Source of the DNA: V1-33 sp039795165
GTDB taxonomy: Bacteria > Verrucomicrobiota > Verrucomicrobiia > Verrucomicrobiales > V1-33
Assembly: GCA_039795165.1 (NCBI GenBank)
Contig: JBDKER010000022.1
Location: 1-64,000, forward strand
Length of the DNA: 64,000 nt
Direction of reading: 5' to 3'
Part shown: positions 27,198 to 36,791 of the stretch, in pieces
Position numbering within the stretch: the first letter of the stretch is position 1
How the letters are laid out: each line of letters starts with the position of its first letter
Made by a program: the position numbers and the translations under genes
The notes under the pieces: generated by a model
Databases searched by the model: none
What the model was told of the DNA's origin: nothing
What the model saw: the letters and a program-made list of their open reading frames with translations, nothing else

Positions 27198-28313
27198 ATG
27201 AATTCTCCCGCGTCCCCGATTCCCCTGCGCCTCGTCATCGCCTGCGGCGGCACCGGCGGTCACCTCTTCCCCGGCATCGCCGTAGCCCAGGAAGCAAAAC
27301 GCCGCGGCTGGGAAACCCTCCTCCTCATCTCAAGCAAGCAGATCGATGCCCTCGCCACCGAGGGCCATGACGACCTCCGCTTCGAAAAACTGCCGGCCAT
27401 CGCCATGCCCAGCCCGCTCTCGCCGGCCATGGCCCGGTTCCTCTGGCGCTTCTGGAAAACCCGCGGGCAATGCCTCCAGCTGCTCCGCAGCTTCAAGGCG
27501 GATGCCGTCCTCGGCATGGGCGGATTCACGTCCCTCCCCCCAGCCATGGCAGGCCGCAAACTCGGACTCCGCACCTTCGTTCACGAATCCAATGCCGTCC
27601 CCGGCAAGGCCAATCGCCTCACGGCCCGCTTCTGCGACACCGTCCTCGTCGGTCTCGCGGCCTGCGCTCCCCACTTCCCGAAGTCCCGGACGCTCGTGAC
27701 CGGAACACCACTCCGCTCGTCCCTCACCCAGCCAGCCGACCCCGCCAAAGCCGCCGCCTTCTTCAGTCTCGTACCAGGCCGCCCCACCATCCTCATCATG
27801 GGCGGCAGCCAAGGTGCCCGCGGAGTCAATCAGGCCGTCATCTCTTCCCTCCCCACCCTCGCCAAAGCAGCCGACCGTCTCCAGATCCTCCACATCACAG
27901 GACCTCAGGACTTCAACCTCGTCGCACCGGAATACCAGAAGTACCCGTCGCTCGTCAGCCATGTGGCCCCGTTCTGCCAGCACATGGAACTGGCCTACGC
28001 CATGGCCACCGTCGCCGTGACCCGCTCGGGTGCCAGCAGCCTCACCGAACTCAGCGCCGCCGCCATCCCCGCCATTCTCGTTCCCTACCCCTTCGCCGCC
28101 GACGACCACCAGCGACGCAACGCCGACGTCTTCACCAGCGCCCATGCCGCCATCGCCGCGGAAGAATCAACCCTCACCGGCGACCACCTCGCCACCATGC
28201 TCCTCGACCTCCTCGCCGACGCACCACGCCGCAAATCCCTCGCCCAGCACATGCAGCAACTCGCCCCAGCCAATGCCGCCGCCCTCGTATGCGACGCCAT
28301 CGCGGCCCGCTAG
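27198..28313 (+). CDS. murG: UDP-N-acetylglucosamine transferase MurG
   Basis: This 371-residue peripheral membrane GT-B glycosyltransferase adds GlcNAc to lipid I to give lipid II in peptidoglycan synthesis. Diagnostic motifs are VIACGGTGGHLFPGIAVAQE near the N-terminus, GMGGFTSLPPAMAG, VHESNAVPGKANRL, the C-domain start ILIMGGSQGARGVNQ, and the UDP-GlcNAc site around SGASSLTELSAAAIPAILVP. Length matches the family. No other mur or fts genes are nearby, so murG is separated from a division cluster, if one exists in this genome. Confidence 0.95.
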   Translation: MNSPASPIPLRLVIACGGTGGHLFPGIAVAQEAKRRGWETLLLISSKQIDALATEGHDDLRFEKLPAIAMPSPLSPAMARFLWRFWKTRGQCLQLLRSFKADAVLGMGGFTSLPPAMAGRKLGLRTFVHESNAVPGKANRLTARFCDTVLVGLAACAPHFPKSRTLVTGTPLRSSLTQPADPAKAAAFFSLVPGRPTILIMGGSQGARGVNQAVISSLPTLAKAADRLQILHITGPQDFNLVAPEYQKYPSLVSHVAPFCQHMELAYAMATVAVTRSGASSLTELSAAAIPAILVPYPFAADDHQRRNADVFTSAHAAIAAEESTLTGDHLATMLLDLLADAPRRKSLAQHMQQLAPANAAALVCDAIAAR

Positions 28314-28321
28314 GCTCTGGT

Positions 28322-30082
28322 TCACTCAATCCACGTCAGGGTCACCCCCCCGATGTCGACCCCCAAACCTCCCGGCCCCGGCACCACGGTCAACTCGAGT
28401 TCCTGCCGCCCCCCCGGAAGCCGCCACTCGCCCAGCGGCACTTCCCTGAAGGCCTTCATGTACGACTCACCGGCCCGTGGCACGCGGTCGTTCTCTGCCC
28501 CCGTCAGCGGAGGATCATGAATCCCCGTCAGCTTGCCTGACAACTGCTCCGGCCCGCAGCGCACCACCACCTCCGCACCCGATGCCACCCACGCCGCCGC
28601 CACCGACACGGACAAACGGCACGATTCGGGCAAGGCTATCACCCACCGCACCTTGCCTCCCGTTTCCCGCCACGCTGGAAAGTACGAACAGTTAGGAGCC
28701 CTCGCGCTGCGCACCACTCCGCCTTCCGGAACCCCGTCCCGGGCCGGCAGCGACGCCACCGGAAATTCCCGGTAGCCCACCGGAAACGGCCGTTCCTTCC
28801 GCTCCCGCCCCACCCCCATCTCGCGCCGCCACTCGCCCACCCGCCGACGCAACTCCCCGGCTACCTCCGCATGGACAGCCGCCACATCACGCGTCTGCCC
28901 AGGGTCCACCTCCATATCGTAAAGCCTCCCGACCGCATCAAGCCTCCACCGCCCGCTCCGCACCCCGGTCTTCCCATTCCAATGCGAAAACACGGGCCGT
29001 TCCTCCCATTCCGCGGCCGGATCAAGCAGCAGCGGCAGCACAGAACGACCATCCAGCGGACGCTTCGGCGCAGCAGACAACCCAGCCGCCTCCACAATGG
29101 TCGGCAGCACATCGACCGCCCCACAAACCCGCCGCACCACCGTCCCAGCCGCAATTCTCCGCGGCCACCGCACATAACACACTGACCGCACGCCCCCCTC
29201 GTCGACACTCCCCTTGATCCCCCGCATCCCGCCATTCCAGCGCACATTGTTCGGCCCATTGTCACTGCAGTAAATCACCAGGGTGTCCTCCCGCAGGCCC
29301 AGACCATCTAGATGCCCCAGCAAACGACCCATCCCGGCATCAAGATGCTCGCACATCGCCAGCGCCGCCTTCGTGAACCGCTTCTCGGCCTCGCTCCGCT
29401 CGCTGCCCAGCACTGTCAGCTCCCGGGCTTCCTGCCGCCGCCACGCCTCCTCAGGAACCTGCATCGGCGAATGAGGCACAGGCATCGCCAGATAACAGAA
29501 AAAGGGTCGTTCCCGGTGACGCGACACAAAATCCATGGCCCGCCCGACAAGATCGTCGGTCAGATACCCCTTCGCCACCACTGGCTTCCCTTCACTCTCC
29601 AGCACCGCATCAAAATAAGTTCCCCAGTGCCCCGACGTGAACCCGCAGAATTCCCCGAAACCAAACGCCCGCGGATGATGCGGCCACTGCGTCCCATTAT
29701 GCCACTTGCCAAACGCTCCCGTCACATACCCAGCCCGACTCAGCACCTGCGCCACCGTTTCCTCGTCCGCATTGAGACGCTCCCCACCACGGCTCACATC
29801 ATGCACCCCACCGCGCAGATGCCACCGCCCCGTCAGCAACTCGGCCCGCGTCGGCGCACAGACAGGACAAACATAAAACCGCTCAAGCTTCGCCCCATCC
29901 CGCGCCAGTCCATCCAAATGAGGCGTCGCCAGCTGCGGATTCCCACTCGAACTCAGATCGCCCCAGCCCTGGTCGTCGGCCACCACCATCAGTATGTTAG
30001 GAATGCGCCCGGCCCAGACCACCGGAAGCAGCGAACCCCAGCCGCACAGCACCACCACCACCAGCCGCAGCAGGGATCTCAT
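28322..30082 (-). CDS. Secreted sulfatase, arylsulfatase type
   Basis: This 586-residue protein has a signal peptide (LLRLVVVVLCGWGSLLPVVW). It is a sulfatase of the alkaline phosphatase superfamily: the metal-binding start PNILMVVADDQGWGDLS, the formylglycine motif CAPTRAELLTGR (Cys75, CxPxR intact) and VIYCSDNGPNN are visible. The C-terminal 130 residues after the catalytic core look beta-rich and may bind substrate. It probably hydrolyses sulfate esters on polysaccharides in the periplasm. It overlaps the second sulfatase gene upstream by four bases (ATGA at 30079-30082). Confidence 0.92.
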   Translation of the reverse strand: MRSLLRLVVVVLCGWGSLLPVVWAGRIPNILMVVADDQGWGDLSSSGNPQLATPHLDGLARDGAKLERFYVCPVCAPTRAELLTGRWHLRGGVHDVSRGGERLNADEETVAQVLSRAGYVTGAFGKWHNGTQWPHHPRAFGFGEFCGFTSGHWGTYFDAVLESEGKPVVAKGYLTDDLVGRAMDFVSRHRERPFFCYLAMPVPHSPMQVPEEAWRRQEARELTVLGSERSEAEKRFTKAALAMCEHLDAGMGRLLGHLDGLGLREDTLVIYCSDNGPNNVRWNGGMRGIKGSVDEGGVRSVCYVRWPRRIAAGTVVRRVCGAVDVLPTIVEAAGLSAAPKRPLDGRSVLPLLLDPAAEWEERPVFSHWNGKTGVRSGRWRLDAVGRLYDMEVDPGQTRDVAAVHAEVAGELRRRVGEWRREMGVGRERKERPFPVGYREFPVASLPARDGVPEGGVVRSARAPNCSYFPAWRETGGKVRWVIALPESCRLSVSVAAAWVASGAEVVVRCGPEQLSGKLTGIHDPPLTGAENDRVPRAGESYMKAFREVPLGEWRLPGGRQELELTVVPGPGGLGVDIGGVTLTWIE

Positions 30083-31575
30083 TTCACCAGCGGCCTCTCC
30101 CGCCTCCAGCGCAGCATGGTCTCCACATTCCTCCGGTAAATTTCCCCAGCCTGATTCTTCCCTCCCTCGGGATGCTGCGCCGACGTCTCCAGCCGATACA
30201 CTTCCTCGGTCTCCACCTCCGCCGGATCCCCCGTCCGCACCTGCCAGTCCCGCAGCACCCGCCGCATCCCGTCCAGCACCGCAGCCGACCCCGGTTCCCC
30301 AGCCAGATTCCTCAGTTCATCCGGGTCGGCCTCGCAGTCATAAAGTTCCTCCACAGGCCGCTCGGCCGCCATGATGAGCGACTGCTCGGCGCTCAGCTTT
30401 CCTTCCGCATGCAGCCGCCGCATCGCCTGCACTATGGCCTTCTCGTCCTTGTAGCGGTTCGGCTGCAGATAAGGCCGGTTCGGAAACCCGTTCCGGATGT
30501 ACTTCCAGCGCCGGTCCCGCACACTCCGGATCAGATCCTCGGTCTCATCAGCCCGATCCCGCGCCGCAAACACATAACGCCGCGGTTCGTACCCCTCCGC
30601 CAGAATGTTCCGGCCATGCATCGCCCCAGGCACCGCCAATCCCGCCAGCGCCAGAGTGCACGCCGCCAGATCAATGTGCTCCACCACATCATCCCGCACC
30701 CGACCCGCCGCCACCCCCGGCCCACGCACCACCAGCGGCACATGCACCCCGCCATCATACAGAAACTGCTTGTTCCGCACATGACTCACCCCGTGATCGG
30801 TCATGAAGAAAATCACCGTCCGATCCAGTTCCCCGGCCTCCCGCAGCCTCGCCACCACCCGGCCCACTTCATGATCCGTCATCCGCACGGTGTCCAGATA
30901 CTGCGCCCAGTCCGCCCGAATCACCGGATCATCCGGCAGCCACGCAGGCAGCTTCACCGACGCCGGATCAGTCACACTGCCCAACTCCTTCCGCACCCGC
31001 TCGGGCCACGCCGGCCCAGGTGCCTGCCCCCGGTTCTTCCCACCATTGAGCTGCACCTGCACAAAGAATGGCTTGCCCTCAGCCCGCGCCGCCCAATGCC
31101 CCTCATCGTACGCCGACTTCTCGTCCCACTCGAAATTGTAATCGGTCTTCGCCACCTTCACTGACTGCCCCGCCTTCCCCTCACGCAGAAAGGCCTCCAG
31201 ATTCAGGTTGTTCGCATGATAGCCGGCTTCCCGCATCAGCTCGGGCACCAGCCTCACCCCGGCAGGCAACTGAATCCGATGCCCCGGCACACTGGAACGA
31301 TGATGCTGCGCCCCGATGCTGGTCTGATACCGCCCCGTGATGAGCGCGGACCGGCAGATGCTGCAGATCGGTGCCGTCACATAAGCCCGCACAAATTTCG
31401 TGCCCTCCGCTGCCAGCCTATCCACCGCAGGCGTCTTCACCCCTACATCAAGGTAACAGGAAAAATCCGCCGACATATCCTCCACCACAATCCACACCAC
31501 GTTAGGACGCACCTCCCCCGCCGCCCCCCACAGGGATCTCACCGCCACCAGCAGCATCAGCAGAATGGTCTTCAT
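30079..31575 (-). CDS. Secreted sulfatase, heparan N-sulfatase-like, with atypical formylglycine motif
   Basis: This 498-residue protein has a signal peptide (TILLMLLVAVRSLWGAAGE). The core opens with RPNVVWIVVEDMSADFSCY, carries the modification site as CSICRSALITGRY, and has FFMTDHGVSHVRNKQFLYDG as the later metal site. The family most resembles the N-sulfoglucosamine sulfohydrolase-like group. The canonical CxPxR reads C71-S-I73-C-R75, so the proline is replaced by isoleucine. Conversion by a formylglycine-generating enzyme is therefore uncertain. No maturase gene lies in the window. It is coupled to the following sulfatase, suggesting joint attack on one sulfated glycan. Confidence 0.9.
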   Translation of the reverse strand: MKTILLMLLVAVRSLWGAAGEVRPNVVWIVVEDMSADFSCYLDVGVKTPAVDRLAAEGTKFVRAYVTAPICSICRSALITGRYQTSIGAQHHRSSVPGHRIQLPAGVRLVPELMREAGYHANNLNLEAFLREGKAGQSVKVAKTDYNFEWDEKSAYDEGHWAARAEGKPFFVQVQLNGGKNRGQAPGPAWPERVRKELGSVTDPASVKLPAWLPDDPVIRADWAQYLDTVRMTDHEVGRVVARLREAGELDRTVIFFMTDHGVSHVRNKQFLYDGGVHVPLVVRGPGVAAGRVRDDVVEHIDLAACTLALAGLAVPGAMHGRNILAEGYEPRRYVFAARDRADETEDLIRSVRDRRWKYIRNGFPNRPYLQPNRYKDEKAIVQAMRRLHAEGKLSAEQSLIMAAERPVEELYDCEADPDELRNLAGEPGSAAVLDGMRRVLRDWQVRTGDPAEVETEEVYRLETSAQHPEGGKNQAGEIYRRNVETMLRWRRERPLVK

Positions 31576-31685
31576 CGATAGTCACCCTTCCCGCTCCCGG
31601 ACAAACCGGACACCCCCGCGACAGCGTAACCGGAAGACCCTGCCGCCACCCCCTCAGCCAGTCAGGACTTCGGCCCCGCAACGGC

Positions 31686-32849
31686 TCAGGCCTGGCCGTA
31701 CACGGATTCCGCGGCAGAACACGCGCCCGGCCTCCCGAGAATCGTCTCCAGCGCGCTCAGCACCAACTGCACGTTCCGCCGCGTGCTGCTGCTCCCCATC
31801 AGACCAATCCGCAGAGCCTTCCCTTTGAACGGACCCAGCCCAGCCCCGATCTCAATCCCATACTCCTGCAGCAGCCTCCGCCGCACCAAGGCCTCATCCA
31901 CCCCCTCAGGCGCATGAATCGCATTCAGCGTGGTCAGCGAATGCGACGGAATATACCGCAATCCCATGGCCTCAAGTCCAGCCCGCAAGGCCAGATGATT
32001 CTTCCGGTGCCGCGCCTGCCGCACCACCAGTCCCTCTTCCAGCACCACCGCACAGGCTTCCCGCAGCGCATAGGTCATGTTGATCGGCGCAGTATGATGA
32101 TACACCCGGTCCGCTCCCCAGTAACTGCGGATCATCGTCATGTCGAGATACCATGACTGCACCTTGGTCTTCCGCGCATCCATCCGCTCCAGCGCCCGCG
32201 GCGAAAAGGTCACCGGAGACAATCCCGGAGGACAACTCAGACACTTCTGCGTCCCACTGTAGCACGCATCAATCCCCCACCCATCCACCTCCAGCGGCAA
32301 GCCCCCCAGCGACGTCACCGCATCTACCACAAACAAGGCCCCCGCACGCCGCACCAGCCCGGAAATCTCCTCCAGCGGCTGATGCGCCCCCGTGCTCGTC
32401 TCGGCATGCACCAGACCCACCACCTTCACCCCCGGATGCGCCTTCAGGGCGGCCTCCACCCTCTCAGCAGGCACCACTTCCCCCCACGGCACTTCAATCG
32501 CATGCACCACAGCCCCGGCCCGCTCCATGACATCCTTCATCCGCCCGCCAAATACCCCGTTCACACACACAATCACTTCGTCCCCAGGCTCCACCAGATT
32601 CACCACCACGGCTTCCATCCCAGCACTGCCAGTCCCGCTCACCGCCAGCGTCATCTCGTTCGCCGTCCGGAAAACGGCCTGCAACTGCTTCCTCGTGTCG
32701 TCCATCAAGGCCAGATACTCAGGATCCAGATGCCCCAGCGTCGGCGCCGCCATCGCCTGCAGCACCCGCGCAGGCACATCGCTCGGCCCAGGACCCAGAA
32801 GAACTCGCTGCGAAGGATGAAAGGTGCCAGTCAGAGATTGCATCCCCAC
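31686..32849 (-). CDS. Alanine-glyoxylate / serine-pyruvate aminotransferase family protein
   Basis: This 387-residue PLP-dependent class V aminotransferase starts with LLGPGPSDVPARVLQAMAAP, the family signature, and continues with SGTGSAGMEAVVVNLVEPGD and the PLP-binding Asp in GALFVVDAVTSLGG. The Schiff-base lysine is in YSGTQKCLSCPPG. The C-terminal small domain ends near LRIGLMGSSSTRRNV. The probable reaction is transamination of glyoxylate or hydroxypyruvate with alanine or serine; the exact pair cannot be set by eye. It is monocistronic and divergent from the metallophosphatase. Confidence 0.92.
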   Translation of the reverse strand: MGMQSLTGTFHPSQRVLLGPGPSDVPARVLQAMAAPTLGHLDPEYLALMDDTRKQLQAVFRTANEMTLAVSGTGSAGMEAVVVNLVEPGDEVIVCVNGVFGGRMKDVMERAGAVVHAIEVPWGEVVPAERVEAALKAHPGVKVVGLVHAETSTGAHQPLEEISGLVRRAGALFVVDAVTSLGGLPLEVDGWGIDACYSGTQKCLSCPPGLSPVTFSPRALERMDARKTKVQSWYLDMTMIRSYWGADRVYHHTAPINMTYALREACAVVLEEGLVVRQARHRKNHLALRAGLEAMGLRYIPSHSLTTLNAIHAPEGVDEALVRRRLLQEYGIEIGAGLGPFKGKALRIGLMGSSSTRRNVQLVLSALETILGRPGACSAAESVYGQA

Positions 32850-32916
32850 GGACTAATCCCCCAGCCTCCCGCGCTCAATTGAAAATCTCCGCAGCTTCGC
32901 TCCATTCCCACATAAC

Positions 32917-33918
32917 ATGCCCCCAGTCTCCCGCCGCTCGTTCACCCGTTCGCTCGCAGCTTCCTCCCTCGCCCTCCCGGGCTCCCTCCGCGCCACCAGC
33001 CCAGCCGCGCCCCCCACAGACGAGGTCTGGTTCTTCGTAACCGCCGACCCCCAGATCCACCTCGATAAATGGGGCACCGCAGGCACCGAAGCAACCATCC
33101 ACTCCATCAATCAACTCCCCGGCCAACCCTTCCCGCCCGGCGGCACCATCGGCACACCCCGCGCCGTCCTCGTCCTCGGCGACCTCGTCGATGTCACCAA
33201 CGACCCCAGACACTGGGAAGCCTACACCAAACTCTTCGACCCCAATGGCAAGGCTCTCCTCCGCTTCCCCGCCTTCGAAGGCATCGGCAATCACGACCTC
33301 TCCCCGGAATCAGCCGACGGCTTCAGCAATGTCCAGTCTGCCTTCATCCAGCGCTCCCGCAGCCGCACCGGTCCCGAATCCTTCCGCTACTGCAGCAGCC
33401 ACTACCACTACTCATGGGACTGGAACGACCTCCACCTCGTCCAACTCAACCTCTTCCCAGGCAATTCCCACCGCCCCGTCTACGACCGCCCCGCCCCATG
33501 GAATAATCCACGCCAGAGCCTCGACTTCCTCCGCAGCGACCTCAAAGCCACCGTCGGCTCCAGCCAGCGCCCGGTCATCCTCCTGTGGCACTACGGCCTC
33601 AGGGGCTGGGGCCTCGAAAAATGGTGGACCCCCGCCGACCTCGCCGCCCTCCGCGAAACCATCGCCCCATACAACATCGCCGCCATCCTCCACGGCCACG
33701 AACACTCCTTCGCCCAATACACATGGGAAGGCTTCCCCGTCTTCATGTGCCCCTCCCCACAGAAAGACCGCGACCCCAAATCCCCAGACTCCCCCAGCAC
33801 CCCCAAAGGCTTCCTCGCCCTCCGCTACGCCCAAGGTCAACTCGACCTCGCCCACCACACCAACAAAGGCTGGGCCGAAACATGGTCCCGCAAGGTCTTC
33901 CCGGTTTCCACAAAATAA
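32917..33918 (+). CDS. Tat-exported metallophosphatase
   Basis: This 333-residue protein begins with a twin-arginine leader (SRRSFTRSLAASSLALPG). It belongs to the calcineurin-like phosphoesterase fold: WFFVTADPQIHLDKW (first metal motif DxQ/H), VLVLGDLVDVTND (GDxxD), FEGIGNHDLSPE (GNHD), ILLWHYGLRGWG and ILHGHEHSFAQY (GHxH). The substrate is unknown; PVC bacteria carry many exported members. The spacing to neighbours on both sides suggests its own transcript. Confidence 0.9.
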   Translation: MPPVSRRSFTRSLAASSLALPGSLRATSPAAPPTDEVWFFVTADPQIHLDKWGTAGTEATIHSINQLPGQPFPPGGTIGTPRAVLVLGDLVDVTNDPRHWEAYTKLFDPNGKALLRFPAFEGIGNHDLSPESADGFSNVQSAFIQRSRSRTGPESFRYCSSHYHYSWDWNDLHLVQLNLFPGNSHRPVYDRPAPWNNPRQSLDFLRSDLKATVGSSQRPVILLWHYGLRGWGLEKWWTPADLAALRETIAPYNIAAILHGHEHSFAQYTWEGFPVFMCPSPQKDRDPKSPDSPSTPKGFLALRYAQGQLDLAHHTNKGWAETWSRKVFPVSTK

Positions 33919-33971
33919 CTTGTTGCCGCAATAGCGGCATTGCCATACAATGACCGGATCCTCCCCCGGTC

Positions 33972-36791
33972 ATGCGCCCACTCACAGCCCTCGCCTCCGC
34001 CTTCCTCGCTCTCGCCACCCACGCAGAGGAACCGCCACCCACAGCGCCCCTGGCAGAAGCCGCAGCTGCCCCTGCCGCTCCCGCAGACCTCACCGCCTCG
34101 GAACTCGCCTCCCGCGGTCGCCTCGCCTTCGATCAGCAGAACTTTCCGGAAGCAGCCCGACTCCTCTCCCAGCTCTCGGCAGACTACGCGGAATCCCCCG
34201 CCGCTGCCCCGCTCATCGAGAACACCCGGCCCATGCTCGCCCTCTGCCTCATCAAGGCAGGCGACTTCCCCGCTGCTCTCGAACTCGCCAGCGCCGCCCT
34301 CGCCTCGCCAAAGCTGCCAGCCGAAGCCCGCGAGGAACTCTCCTTCTGGCGCGGCATCTGCCTGCTCCAGACCAATCAGCCCACCCAAGCCCAAGAACAG
34401 TTCGGCACTTACTACGCCAATCCCCAGCACGACCGCACCCGGCGCTTCGAAGCCTTCCTCCTCTTCGCCTCAGGCTACCTCCACGCCAATGACCCCGCCG
34501 GAGCCGCCGAATTCCTCTCGGACCAAATCCCCAAACTCCCCAGAGACCAGCAGGAAATCGCCGGCCGCGCCTCGGTTCTGCTCCTCCACTCCCTCATCGC
34601 CTCACAACAGCTCCAGCAGGCCACCAGACTCGTCCACACGTCCTTTCCCTCCCTCCCCAGCCTCACCCAGATCGTCTCATTCCAGCTCCTCACCCTCCAG
34701 CTCAGCTCCCTTCTCATCGAACATAACCTCCCCACCGAAGCCATCACCTGCCTCCAGCGCCTCTGGCCCCATCAGCAGCTCCTCTCCCATCAGCGCCACA
34801 CCCTCGCCAGATGGAAGACCCACCACGCCCAGCTCCGATCCAGAGGCCCCCAGCGCGAAACCCTTGCCTTCCAGACCAGCGCCGTCATCACCCGCATCGA
34901 ACGCGAACTGGCAGAATTCGAGAAAATCCCGGACTACGACGCCACCCGCCTCCTCCAGCTCGCCCACGCCTTCTCACTGCTGAACCGCTGGTACGAAGCC
35001 GCTTCCCTCCTCGATCACATCGCCACTTCCTTCGATCCCAACCCCACCACCGAAAAAGCCTCCCTCTCCGCCATCGAAGCATGGCAGCACATCGCCCACC
35101 ACCACAAAACCCTCGCCTCCACTGACCACTACCTCCTCATTTTCGGCGAACACCAGCGCGGCAACCATATCCCGGAAGTCCTCTCCGCCCGCGCCCACGC
35201 CCTCCGCAGCCTCGGCCAACTCGACGCCGCCATCACCACCTTCGGCGACCTCGCCAACGAATGGCCCCGCCACCCCCTCGCCCCGCTCGCCATGCTCATG
35301 GGCGGCATCTCCCAGCTCGAATCAGCCCAGGAACCCGCCGCCCTCCTCACCTTCGAAGCCCTCCTCTCCCGCTTCCCCCAACACCCCACCAGCGAAGAGG
35401 CCCGCTTCTGGCAGGCCATGACCCTCTCCTTCCTCCAACGCTACCCCGAAACCATCACCCACTTCACCGCATTCCTCGAATCGTTCCCCTCCAGCCGCTA
35501 CCAGACGGACGCCCAATTCGAAATCGCCCGCGCCACCCACAACCAGCTCCTCCACCCAAGGGCCATCACACTCCTCTCCCGGTTCATCCAAGATCACCCC
35601 AACCACCGCTCCACCCCGGACGCCCACCTCCTCCTCGCCGAATCCCTCATGGCCACCGGCGAAATCAACAAGGGCCTCGCCGAACTCAGGAAGATCCCCG
35701 GAGAATCGCCACGGCTCCACGAGGAAGCCATCTTCAAAACCGGTCACGCCCTCGCCAGACTGGAACGCTGGAACGACGCCGCCAGCCACTTCGCCTCGTT
35801 CATCAAGGATCACCCACGCAGCCACCGCCTCGCCGAAGCCGCCCACCAGCAGGCCCGCGCCGCCACCCGCGCCGGAAAACCAGACGAGGCCCGCGCCCTC
35901 GCCCGCCACACCATTCTCCAGCTCGGCAACGACCCCGCCGCCGCAGGAGTCGAGGACTTCCTCCTCGCCTCCCAGAACCTCCACCGCGGACCCGATGCCT
36001 CCCGCGCCTTCCTCAACCAGCTCGCCCGCGACTCCGCCGACGCCTCCACCAAAGGCCTCACCACGCTCTCCCTCCGACTCGACTGGGCCCGCGCCCACTT
36101 CATCGCCCGATCCTCCCCCGAAGAAGCCCAGCTCCTCTGGTTCTCCCTCCACTCCCGACTCGTCCCCGCCAACCACCACCCACGCATCATCGCCGACTGC
36201 GCCGACGCCTGCCGCTCACTCGGCAACACCCCCACCGCCACCAGCCTCTACTCCGCCCTCCGCCAATGGCACCCACGGTCCCCGGAACGCGAACGCGCCT
36301 CCCTAGGTCTCGGCCTCATCGCCGCCTCCGCAAACCGCCACGACGACGCCCTCCACTGGCTCAACCTCTGCATCGCTGAATCCTTCTCCGGTCACCCACC
36401 CGCCGCAGCCCTCCTCGCCAAAGCCAGCATCCTCGCCGGCCGCCAGCACACCTCAGCCGCCCTCGCCACCCTCACCAGCGTCACCACCAGCCCGCTCGCC
36501 TCCCCTCAGCAGAAATGCCAGGCACTGCTCGCCCTCGGCCACCTCCACCTTGCCAGCCGCGACCCCGCCCGCGCCACTTCCTTCTTCCAGCGCTGCTACC
36601 TCTCAGGAGCCAAATGGAAGGATTCCGCCGCCGAGGCCAGATTCCACCACGGCCTCTGCCTCGAACAGCAGAACCACACGGACGAAGCCGCCTCAGTCTA
36701 CCGCGAACTCCTCGCCAAACCCGACCTCGCCGCCTTGCCCCACACAGCCAAGGCCAGCAAACGACTCGCCGCCATCGCCCCCGCCCCATGA
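33972..36791 (+). CDS. Large secreted TPR-repeat protein
   Basis: This 939-residue protein has a signal-like start (TALASAFLALATHAEEPPP). From about residue 45 to the end it is almost entirely alanine-rich helical hairpins typical of TPRs, for example GRLAFDQQNFPEAARLLSQL, EPAALLTFEALLSRFPQHP and ARATSFFQRCYLSGAKWKD. The periodicity near 35 residues and the Gln/Phe/Pro positions (RFPQHPTSEEARFWQA) recall outer-membrane or periplasmic assembly factors of the BamD/YbgF type. It is the first gene of an operon with two ATGA junctions (36788 and 37696) ending in a TonB-like vWA protein, so it may be a periplasmic scaffold. Confidence 0.85.
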   Translation: MRPLTALASAFLALATHAEEPPPTAPLAEAAAAPAAPADLTASELASRGRLAFDQQNFPEAARLLSQLSADYAESPAAAPLIENTRPMLALCLIKAGDFPAALELASAALASPKLPAEAREELSFWRGICLLQTNQPTQAQEQFGTYYANPQHDRTRRFEAFLLFASGYLHANDPAGAAEFLSDQIPKLPRDQQEIAGRASVLLLHSLIASQQLQQATRLVHTSFPSLPSLTQIVSFQLLTLQLSSLLIEHNLPTEAITCLQRLWPHQQLLSHQRHTLARWKTHHAQLRSRGPQRETLAFQTSAVITRIERELAEFEKIPDYDATRLLQLAHAFSLLNRWYEAASLLDHIATSFDPNPTTEKASLSAIEAWQHIAHHHKTLASTDHYLLIFGEHQRGNHIPEVLSARAHALRSLGQLDAAITTFGDLANEWPRHPLAPLAMLMGGISQLESAQEPAALLTFEALLSRFPQHPTSEEARFWQAMTLSFLQRYPETITHFTAFLESFPSSRYQTDAQFEIARATHNQLLHPRAITLLSRFIQDHPNHRSTPDAHLLLAESLMATGEINKGLAELRKIPGESPRLHEEAIFKTGHALARLERWNDAASHFASFIKDHPRSHRLAEAAHQQARAATRAGKPDEARALARHTILQLGNDPAAAGVEDFLLASQNLHRGPDASRAFLNQLARDSADASTKGLTTLSLRLDWARAHFIARSSPEEAQLLWFSLHSRLVPANHHPRIIADCADACRSLGNTPTATSLYSALRQWHPRSPERERASLGLGLIAASANRHDDALHWLNLCIAESFSGHPPAAALLAKASILAGRQHTSAALATLTSVTTSPLASPQQKCQALLALGHLHLASRDPARATSFFQRCYLSGAKWKDSAAEARFHHGLCLEQQNHTDEAASVYRELLAKPDLAALPHTAKASKRLAAIAPAP

